Source: ZC4RG20 sp963702105 (GTDB lineage: Bacteria > Pseudomonadota > Gammaproteobacteria > Steroidobacterales > Rariloculaceae). From it: 64,000 nt of DNA. The stretch covers positions 4,278,001 through 4,342,000 of the forward strand of contig OY969712.1 in assembly GCA_963702105.1 (NCBI GenBank), in the 5' to 3' direction. A program made the position numbers and the translations under genes. Of this stretch, positions 57,733 through 64,000 are shown one piece after another (the stretch's first letter is position 1; each line of letters begins with the position of its first letter). The notes beneath the pieces were generated by a model. The model was not told the DNA's origin, did no database searches, and saw only the letters and a program-made list of their open reading frames with translations.

Positions 57733-60345
57733 ATGGCAGGCTATCCGTTCAAGGACATCGAGGCCAAATGGCAGCGCTATTGGGAGACGCAGGGCACGTT
57801 CCGCGTCGGCGACGAGGTCGATTCGTCGAGACCCAAGTACTACGTCCTCGACATGTTCCCCTACCCCAGCGGCGAAGGTCTGCACGTCGGCCACCCAGAG
57901 GGCTACACGGCTTCGGACATCGTTGCGCGATACAAGCGCATGCGCGGCTTCAACGTGCTGCACCCCATCGGCTGGGACGCTTTCGGCCTGCCCGCCGAGC
58001 AGTATGCGGTCAGAACCGGCACGCATCCGAAGGTCACGACGGCGCGCAACATCGGGCGCTTCCGCAGCCAGCTCAAGGCGCTGGGCTTCTCATTCGACTG
58101 GGATCGCGAGGTCAACACGACGGACCCCGCGTACTATCGATGGACGCAATGGATCTTCAAGCAGCTCTTCCAGCAAGGGCTCGCGTACCAGTCCGAGATG
58201 CCCGTCTGGTGGTGTCCCGAGCTCGGCACGACGCTCGCCAACGAAGAAGTCATCGACGGGCGCTCCGAGGTCGGCGGGTTTGCCTGCATGCGCCGCCCGC
58301 TCCGTCAATGGGTGCTTCGGATCACGGAGTTCGCAGACGAGCTGCTCGAGGGGCTCGACGCGCTCGACTGGCCGGAGAGCACGAAGGAGATGCAGCGCAA
58401 CTGGATCGGCCGCAGCGAGGGCGCCGAGGTCGAGTTCGCGGTGGAGGGTCGCGACGCGGCGCTCACGGTCTTTACGACGCGCCCCGACACGCTGTTCGGC
58501 GCGACGTACATGGTGCTCGCTCCCGAGCACGAGCTCGTCGAGCTGCTTACGTCCGCCGAGCGGCAAGCCGAAGTCCGGGCCTACCGCGAGCAGGCCGCGC
58601 GCAAGAGCGAGCTCGAGCGCGTCGAGCTGCAGAAGGAGAAGACCGGCGTATTCACGGGCACCTATGCCGTGAATCCGGCGAACGGCGAGCGCCTGCCGAT
58701 CTGGATCGCCGATTACGTGCTCGCGGGCTACGGCACCGGGGCGATCATGGCCGTGCCGGCGCAGGATCAGCGCGACTGGGAGTTCGCGGCAGCGCACGGC
58801 CTGCCCGTCGTGCGCACGGTAGAACCGCCCGAGGGCTTCGCCGGAGAAGCCTGGCTCGGCGACGGGGCGATCATCAACTCGGGATTCCTGAACGGTCTGC
58901 GCGTCGAGCAAGCCAAGGGGCGCATGATCGAGTGGCTCGAGACGCAGGGCAAAGGCCGCCGGCGCGTGAACTACAAGCTGCGCGACTGGCTCTTCTCGCG
59001 GCAGCGCTACTGGGGCGAGCCGTTTCCAATCGTCTTCATCGACGGCAAGCCGAAGGCCGTGCCCGACGACGCGCTGCCCGTCACGCTGCCCGAGCTCGAG
59101 GAATTCAAACCGAGCGGCTCGCCCGAGGGGCCGCTCGCGGCCGCGCGCGAGTGGATCCACACGACGGATCCTTCGACGGGACGCGCGGCGCGGCGCGAAA
59201 CGAATACGATGCCGCAGTGGGCGGGGTCGTGCTGGTATTACCTGCGCTACATCGACCCGCATAACCGAGAACGTCTCGTCGATCCGGCCAAGGAACGCTA
59301 CTGGATGCCCGTCGACCTCTATGTCGGCGGCCAGGAGCACGCCGTGCTCCATCTGCTCTACGCGCGGTTCTGGCACAAGGTCCTGTATCGCGCCGGCGTC
59401 GTCTCGACGCCCGAGCCTTTCGGCAAGCTCGTGCATCAGGGCATGATCCTCGGCGAGCTCGAGTACACGAGCTACGTGGACGACGAAGGCCGGCTGGTCT
59501 CGGCCGCGGTCGTCGACGACGGCCGCGACACGCGCACGGGCATCAAGGTCGCGCCGCGCCGAGTCGCGGAAGCCGACGTCGCCAAGGAGGGCGAGCGCTT
59601 CGTGCTGCGCGAGCAGCCTTCGATCGCCGTCGACGCGCGGGCGCACAAAATGAGCAAGAGCCGCGGCAATGTCGTGAACCCCGACGAGATCGTGACGAGC
59701 CATGGGGCCGACGCGTTCCGCCTCTACGAGATGTTCATGGGGCCGCTCGAGCAGGTGAAGCCCTGGAGCACGTCGGGCGTCGACGGCACGTATCGGTTCC
59801 TGAACCGCGTCTGGCGGCTGTTCGTCGACGAGGATGCCCACGCGCTCGGTTCGAAGATTGCGCGCGTCGAGCCGAGCCCCGAGCAGAACCGCCTGCTGCA
59901 CCAGACGATCGCGAAGGTGACGGACGACATCGAGGGGCTGCGCCTGAATACGGCGATCGCGGCGCTCATGGAGCTCACGAACGCGGCCTACAAGTGGAAA
60001 ACGCTGCCGTTCGACGTCGCCGAGCCGTTCGTGCTGCTGCTCTCGCCGCTCGCGCCGCACATCGCCGAGGAGCTCTGGTCCCTGCTGGGCCACGAGCGCA
60101 CGCTGGCCTACGAGGCCTGGCCGAAAGCAGATCCCGAGCTTTTGCGCGCCGACACGCTCGAGATCCCCGTACAGGTCAACGGCAAGGTGCGCGGCAAGGT
60201 CACCGTGCCCGCCGAGGCGGATCAGGACACCGTCGTGCGCATCGCCCAGGCGGACGCGAACGTGCAGCGGCACCTCGAGGGCAAGACGCTGCGGCGGGCC
60301 GTGTACGTGCCGGGGCGGATACTGAATTTCGTCGTCGCGGGCTGA
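57733..60345 (+). CDS. leuS: Leucyl-tRNA synthetase
   Basis: The protein has 870 residues. The class I motifs are HVGH (EGLHVGHPEGYTASD) and KMSKSRGN. The editing (CP1) domain has TTRPDTLFGATYM and GTGAIMAVPAQDQRD. LeuRS charges tRNA-Leu and hydrolyses mischarged products. ATG 57733 is the conserved start. Its 3' end faces lnt across an R2 repeat. Confidence 0.97.
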   Translation: MAGYPFKDIEAKWQRYWETQGTFRVGDEVDSSRPKYYVLDMFPYPSGEGLHVGHPEGYTASDIVARYKRMRGFNVLHPIGWDAFGLPAEQYAVRTGTHPKVTTARNIGRFRSQLKALGFSFDWDREVNTTDPAYYRWTQWIFKQLFQQGLAYQSEMPVWWCPELGTTLANEEVIDGRSEVGGFACMRRPLRQWVLRITEFADELLEGLDALDWPESTKEMQRNWIGRSEGAEVEFAVEGRDAALTVFTTRPDTLFGATYMVLAPEHELVELLTSAERQAEVRAYREQAARKSELERVELQKEKTGVFTGTYAVNPANGERLPIWIADYVLAGYGTGAIMAVPAQDQRDWEFAAAHGLPVVRTVEPPEGFAGEAWLGDGAIINSGFLNGLRVEQAKGRMIEWLETQGKGRRRVNYKLRDWLFSRQRYWGEPFPIVFIDGKPKAVPDDALPVTLPELEEFKPSGSPEGPLAAAREWIHTTDPSTGRAARRETNTMPQWAGSCWYYLRYIDPHNRERLVDPAKERYWMPVDLYVGGQEHAVLHLLYARFWHKVLYRAGVVSTPEPFGKLVHQGMILGELEYTSYVDDEGRLVSAAVVDDGRDTRTGIKVAPRRVAEADVAKEGERFVLREQPSIAVDARAHKMSKSRGNVVNPDEIVTSHGADAFRLYEMFMGPLEQVKPWSTSGVDGTYRFLNRVWRLFVDEDAHALGSKIARVEPSPEQNRLLHQTIAKVTDDIEGLRLNTAIAALMELTNAAYKWKTLPFDVAEPFVLLLSPLAPHIAEELWSLLGHERTLAYEAWPKADPELLRADTLEIPVQVNGKVRGKVTVPAEADQDTVVRIAQADANVQRHLEGKTLRRAVYVPGRILNFVVAG

Positions 60346-60349
60346 GGGC

Positions 60350-60375
60350 CGAAAAAGGGGTCAGAGCCCTTTTTC
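60350..60375. repeat. R2 hairpin repeat, copy 4
   Basis: GAAAAAGGGG, then TCAGAG, then CCCTTTTTCG, five bases after the leuS stop. On the minus strand its TGA (60361-60363) is the stop codon of lnt. Confidence 0.85.
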
Positions 60376-61899
60376 GCCGTTCGGGTCGGCGGCGGCTCGA
60401 TGCCTCGTCAGCCGGCGAAAAAGGGCTCTGACCCCTTTTTCGGTGAGCGCCAGCAGCAACGCTCCGATCACGACCGGGTAGTTCCCCCAGCGCGCATAGG
60501 GCGTCGCGCCCTGCATGCCCGTGACGCGCTCTTCGAGCGTGCCGGGCTGGAACTGCGGAAGCCGCGAGACGACGCGTCCGCGCGGGTCGATGACGGCCGT
60601 CACGCCCGTGTTGGTCGAACGCAGAAGGTAGCGGCCGGCCTCGGCGGCGCGCATCTGCGCGATCTGCAGATGCTGGTGCGGCGCGATCGAGTTGCCGAAC
60701 CAGGCGTCGTTGCTGACGTTGACGAGCAGCGTGGCCTGCGGCAGGTACCGGATCTGCTCTGCGCCGAAGACGTCCTCGTAGCAGATCGAGACGCCGACGC
60801 GCTGCCCCGCGACCTCGAGAGGCGCCTGGTTCGCAGGGCCCGGGCGGGCGTCGATGTAGGGCAGGCTCATGAGCCTGAGCCAGCTGCGCACGAAGCCCGG
60901 CACGGGAAAGTATTCGCCGAAAGGCACGAGGTGGCGCTTGAGGTAGAACTCCCCGGCGTTCGGCAGCGCGACGACGGAGTTCTGAAAATCCTCGGGCGTG
61001 CCGCGCAGGATGCCGAGCAGTATGGTGCTGCGATGGTCGCTGGCCCAGGTCGAGAGCGCATGCAGATAGCCCGGGATGTAGTCGTAGAGGGTGGGCAACG
61101 CGGCTTCGGGCAGAACGATGATCCGACTGCCTTCGCTCTCGACGGTCAATCTGCGGTACAGAGCCAGCGTCGGCTCGAGCTCGTCCGGCTGCCACTTGAG
61201 ATCCTGCCGCACTGCGCCCTGCACGAGCGCGACACGGACGGGTGCGCCCGCCGGGCGCGTCCAGGCGACGTGGCCGAGCCCGAAGGCCGCGCCCCAGACG
61301 GCGGCGGCGACGGCCAGAGCGGCGACGCGGGCACGGTTCGAGCCGAAGACGAGCGTCACGAGCGCGCCTCCGGTGACGGCCGCGGCCCAGCTCAAGCCAT
61401 GCATGCCGGTCACGGGCGCGAGCCCCATGAGCCAGGAGTCGCTCTGGCTGTACCCGATGGAGAGCCAGCCGAAACCCGTGAATATCCAGCCCCGAACCCA
61501 TTCGGTCAGCACGAACAGCGCCGGCAGCACCGCGAGCCACGCGAGGGCCCCGCGCGTCGTGAGCCAGCGCGCGGCGACCCAGCCCGTCAGCGCGGGGAAC
61601 AATGCGAGGATCGCGACGAGGCCGCCCGTGAGCAGCAGCGTGAGCGGAATGTCGACCTGGCCGAAATCGTGGATGCTGATGTAGATCCAATACAAGCCCG
61701 TCGCGAAGCTCGCCAGACCGTAGGCGAGACCGATCTCGAAGGCGCGCCGCGGCGAAACGCCGCGCCAGAGGGCGAGCAGCACGGCGAGCGAGAGCGGGGC
61801 AACGAAGAACCAGCCGAAGGGTGCGTAGGCGAGCGGCAGGGCCGCACCGGCAGCGGCCGCGAGCGCGAACGCTATGCGCGCGCGGCCGACGGCCGTCAT
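60361..61899 (-). CDS. lnt: Apolipoprotein N-acyltransferase with R2-derived C-terminal tail
   Basis: The protein has 512 residues. Lnt adds the third acyl chain to lipoproteins. About six N-terminal membrane helices are followed by a nitrilase domain with E (LPEAALPTL), K (LKRHLVPFGEYFP) and C (SICYEDVF). The C-terminus normally ends at a final membrane helix; here EKGVRALFRRL and the last EKGL come from two R2 repeats, and the stop codon lies in one of them. Start ATG 61899. Confidence 0.94.
   Translation of the reverse strand: MTAVGRARIAFALAAAAGAALPLAYAPFGWFFVAPLSLAVLLALWRGVSPRRAFEIGLAYGLASFATGLYWIYISIHDFGQVDIPLTLLLTGGLVAILALFPALTGWVAARWLTTRGALAWLAVLPALFVLTEWVRGWIFTGFGWLSIGYSQSDSWLMGLAPVTGMHGLSWAAAVTGGALVTLVFGSNRARVAALAVAAAVWGAAFGLGHVAWTRPAGAPVRVALVQGAVRQDLKWQPDELEPTLALYRRLTVESEGSRIIVLPEAALPTLYDYIPGYLHALSTWASDHRSTILLGILRGTPEDFQNSVVALPNAGEFYLKRHLVPFGEYFPVPGFVRSWLRLMSLPYIDARPGPANQAPLEVAGQRVGVSICYEDVFGAEQIRYLPQATLLVNVSNDAWFGNSIAPHQHLQIAQMRAAEAGRYLLRSTNTGVTAVIDPRGRVVSRLPQFQPGTLEERVTGMQGATPYARWGNYPVVIGALLLALTEKGVRALFRRLTRHRAAADPNGEKGL
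60416..60442. repeat. R2 hairpin repeat, copy 5 (inverted relative to copy 4)
   Basis: GCGAAAAAGGGCTCTGACC with following CCTTTTTCGG. Copies 4 and 5 form an inverted pair about 40 bases apart that could pair end to end. It is translated within lnt. Confidence 0.85.
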
Positions 61900-61948
61900 C
61901 GCGGGCGCCCGCAAAGCTCCCGCGAGTGCGGACCGACGCGCGCGGCGC

Positions 61949-62809
61949 TCACTCTTGGGCCGCCGGGGGGACCCGGACGACCTCGACGCTGTGGATCCGG
62001 CGGCGGTCCCCGCGCAGGACTCGGAAGCGGAAGCCGCCGAACTCGAGCTGCTCGCCCCTGCGGGGCAGCCGGCCGAGCTCGTGCATGATGAGCCCGCCGA
62101 CCGTATCGTATTCTTCATCGCTGAGTTCGACATCGAAGTAGTCGTTAAAATCCTCGATGCGCGTCAGCGCGAGCACCTGAAAGCGGCCTTCGCCCTGGTC
62201 CTGGATGTAGGCCGCTTCTTCGGGATCGTGCTCGTCGTCGATGTCCCCGACGATCTGCTCGAGGACGTCTTCGATCGTCGCGAGCCCGGACACCCCACCG
62301 TACTCGTCTACCACGATCGCCATGTGGTTGTGGCTCTCGCGGAACTCGGTCAGCAGGGTGTTGAGGCGCTTGCTCTCCGGGATGAACACCGCCGGCCGCA
62401 GCAGGCCGTCGATGTCGAACGTGCGCCGGCCTTCGGCGAAATGCTTGAGCAGGTCCTTGGCGAGCAGAATCCCGACGACCTCGTCGCGATCCTCGCCGAT
62501 GACCGGAAAGCGCGAGTGCCCCGATTCGACGATGGTCTTCAGCAACTGCTCCGGCGGCTCGTCCTTAGGCAGCACGACCATGTGCGAGCGCGGAATCATG
62601 ATGTCCCGAACGTGCGTCAGGGACACCTCGAGCACGCCCTGCAGCATCGCGAACTCGTCCTGCCCGAGCAGCTCGCTGCGCCGGCATTCGGCGAGGAAGG
62701 CGAGAATCTCGTCGCGCCCCCTGATCTCCTCACCGCGGCTCTGGAACAGGCGGGACCACCACCCGGTGATGCCGGGCGATCCGTTGCTTGAAGAGGTGTC
62801 GTCGGCCAT
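61949..62809 (-). CDS. corC: CBS-domain protein CorC/YbeX
   Basis: The protein has 286 residues. Two CBS domains (VRDIMIPRSHMVVL through VFIPESKRLNTLLTEF) and a C-terminal CorC_HlyC domain (GGLIMHELGRLPRRGEQL). Long tied to Mg/Co efflux, YbeX is now also linked to ribosome maturation in E. coli, consistent with its neighbours ybeY and ybeZ (phoH). It precedes lnt as usual, with 49 bases between. Confidence 0.95.
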   Translation of the reverse strand: MADDTSSSNGSPGITGWWSRLFQSRGEEIRGRDEILAFLAECRRSELLGQDEFAMLQGVLEVSLTHVRDIMIPRSHMVVLPKDEPPEQLLKTIVESGHSRFPVIGEDRDEVVGILLAKDLLKHFAEGRRTFDIDGLLRPAVFIPESKRLNTLLTEFRESHNHMAIVVDEYGGVSGLATIEDVLEQIVGDIDDEHDPEEAAYIQDQGEGRFQVLALTRIEDFNDYFDVELSDEEYDTVGGLIMHELGRLPRRGEQLEFGGFRFRVLRGDRRRIHSVEVVRVPPAAQE

Positions 62810-62859
62810 ATGGGCGGCTTTATGCGCTTATCTTGCGGCCGCGGCTCGGGGCGCGCAAG

Positions 62860-63384
62860 TCACTGGCCCTCCAGCAAATAGGGATCCTCGAAGCCGAGGC
62901 CCGCGAGAATCTCGCGCTCCCGCGCTTCCATGCGGCGGGCGTCGTCGTCCTCCTCGTGGTCGTAGCCCTGGAGGTGCAGCGTGCCGTGCACGACGATGTG
63001 CGCCCAGTGCGCCTCGAGCGACTTGCCCTGCTCCTCGGCCTCGCGGGCGACGACGGGCGCGCAAATCACGAGGTCCCCGAGCGGCAAAAGCTCGCCGGCG
63101 GGGGCCGGTCCCGCGGCGAACTCGGCCGGAAACGCGAGCACGTTGGTCGGGCCGTTGCGGCCGCGGTAACGGGCGTTGAGCGCCGCCGATTCGGCCTCGC
63201 CGACGATGCGGACCGCGATCTCGCCGGCCGCGTCGGGGGCCGCCGCCGCGGCCCAGCGCTTGATCGCGGGCGCCGCCGGGCGCGAAGCCCGCGCCGAAGC
63301 GGCCTGGACGCTGACCACGAGCGCGGATCGGCGCGGCCGGCGAGCGCCCGCCCGCGCGGCGGTCCCGGTCCGTCCCGCCGTCAC
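62860..63384 (-). CDS. ybeY: Endoribonuclease YbeY
   Basis: The protein has 174 residues. YbeY is a zinc protein needed for 16S rRNA 3'-end maturation. The zinc motif is HGTLHLQGYDH, and GPTNVLAFP is the other conserved block. The first 30 residues are Arg/Ala-rich and not conserved. The start overlaps the phoH stop by 4 bases. Confidence 0.95.
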   Translation of the reverse strand: MTAGRTGTAARAGARRPRRSALVVSVQAASARASRPAAPAIKRWAAAAAPDAAGEIAVRIVGEAESAALNARYRGRNGPTNVLAFPAEFAAGPAPAGELLPLGDLVICAPVVAREAEEQGKSLEAHWAHIVVHGTLHLQGYDHEEDDDARRMEAREREILAGLGFEDPYLLEGQ

Positions 63385-64000
63385 TCGTCGCTCCCTCGCG
63401 CGCGCTCCTCATCGCGCGCATAGGCCGCGACGATGCTCTGCACGAGCGGATGGCGCACGACGTCCTTCGGCCCGAAATCGACGAACGCGATACCCGGCAC
63501 GTCCCGCAGCACGCGCGAGGCGTGCTTGAGCCCGGACTCGCGGCCCCGCGGCAGATCGGTCTGCGTCACGTCGCCCGTGACGACGGCGCGGGTCCCGAAG
63601 CCGATGCGTGTCAGGAACATCTTCATCTGCTCGACGGTCGTGTTCTGGGCCTCGTCGAGAATCACGAAGGACTCGTTGAGCGTGCGGCCGCGCATGAACG
63701 CGAGCGGCGCGATCTCGATGACGTGCCGCTCGATGAGCCGGCCGACGCGATCGAAGCCGAGCAGCTCGTACAGCGCGTCGTACATCGGGCGCAGGTAGGG
63801 GTCCACCTTCTGCGACATATCCCCCGGCAGGAAGCCGAGCCGCTCGCCGGCCTCGACGGCCGGCCGGACGAGCACGATGCGTCGAACGACGTCCCCCGTC
63901 AGCGCCTCGACGGCCGCGGCCACGGCCATGTAGGTCTTGCCCGTGCCCGCCGGGCCGATGCCGAAAGTCAGGTCGCTCTCGCGCATCGACTTCGCATAGG
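63381..64000 (-). CDS. PhoH-like ATPase (YbeZ), 5' part outside window
   Basis: The frame continues upstream past base 64000, so only the C-terminal ~205 residues are present. Walker A GPAGTGKTYMA and Walker B FVILDEAQNTT are intact, and VTGDVTQTDLPRG is the family sensor. YbeZ acts with YbeY in RNA processing. It is the first visible gene of the phoH-ybeY-corC-lnt operon. Confidence 0.95.
   Translation of the reverse strand, partial: YAKSMRESDLTFGIGPAGTGKTYMAVAAAVEALTGDVVRRIVLVRPAVEAGERLGFLPGDMSQKVDPYLRPMYDALYELLGFDRVGRLIERHVIEIAPLAFMRGRTLNESFVILDEAQNTTVEQMKMFLTRIGFGTRAVVTGDVTQTDLPRGRESGLKHASRVLRDVPGIAFVDFGPKDVVRHPLVQSIVAAYARDEERARGSDE

Overview
The window is about 69 % GC and densely coding. 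It looks like a chromosomal segment of a gammaproteobacterium. The evidence is gene order rather than any single marker: lptD-surA-pdxA-rsmA-apaH, ygfB-pepP-ubiH-ubiI-like, zapA-6S RNA-fau, coq7-crp, maf-rng-yhdP-nitrilase-tldD, and holA-nadD-rsfS-rlmH near leuS-lnt-corC-ybeY-phoH are all blocks typical of Pseudomonas/Xanthomonas-type gammaproteobacteria. The Vfr-like cAMP receptor, DNA polymerase II and a Lys/Ala histone H1-like gene fit the same picture. No phage, plasmid, transposase or CRISPR locus is visible. Genus or family cannot be named from the window.

Layout. 1-938: 3' end of a TPP-dependent enzyme. 1.3-9 kb: murU-like gene divergent from the outer-membrane biogenesis block (lptD, surA) with pdxA, rsmA and apaH. 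9-12.2 kb: a translationally coupled kynurenine-to-quinolinate operon (haaO-kynU-kmo). 12.3-17.1 kb: YdeI-like protein, a frameshifted polB, thyA and lgt. 17.2-27.3 kb: thioredoxin-fold/epimerase-like protein, a large tandem HtrA-type protease, two ubiquinone hydroxylases, pepP and ygfB. 27.4-29.7 kb: ZapB-like, ZapA, 6S RNA, fau, an EVE protein and a frameshifted histone H1-like gene. 29.8-33.9 kb: rpiA, tRNA-Gln, rpsI, rplM, a DUF481 protein, coq7 and crp. 34-42.4 kb: djlA, purC, yihY, pmbA, purE, purK, an ExeA-type ATPase with an FHA domain, and a three-gene operon of very small proteins. 42.6-51.5 kb: tldD, nitrilase, yhdP, rng, maf and rlmH. 51.6-57.6 kb: rsfS, nadD, holA, a Trm112-like protein, yidD, cysS, hisI, a putative metalloprotein and lptE. 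57.7-64 kb: leuS, lnt, corC, ybeY and a partial phoH.

Connections. Outer-membrane assembly is served by lptD, lptE, surA, lgt, lnt and yhdP. Ubiquinone synthesis is served by ubiH, the ubiI-like gene and coq7. Purine synthesis is served by purC, purE and purK. NAD synthesis is served by the kynurenine operon plus nadD. Ribosome maturation is served by rsmA, rlmH, rsfS and ybeY. TldD and TldE (PmbA) are both present. Many genes overlap by 4 bases (ATGA/GTGA), implying translational coupling.

The most unusual content is intergenic and at gene ends. Four copies of a long-stem hairpin (R1) have locus-specific, self-complementary outer arms around a conserved core. An A/B-box repeat (R3) occurs four times, two copies being inverted around one R1. 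A GGGGTCAGAGCCC hairpin (R2) occurs five times and supplies the 3' ends of some reading frames. Three genes (polB, histone H1-like, rng) carry an apparent single-base insertion; the one in rng removes its stop and fuses it in frame to yhdP. A perfect CRP site precedes crp, and several genes have a -10 box only 6-8 bases before the start codon, suggesting leaderless mRNAs.
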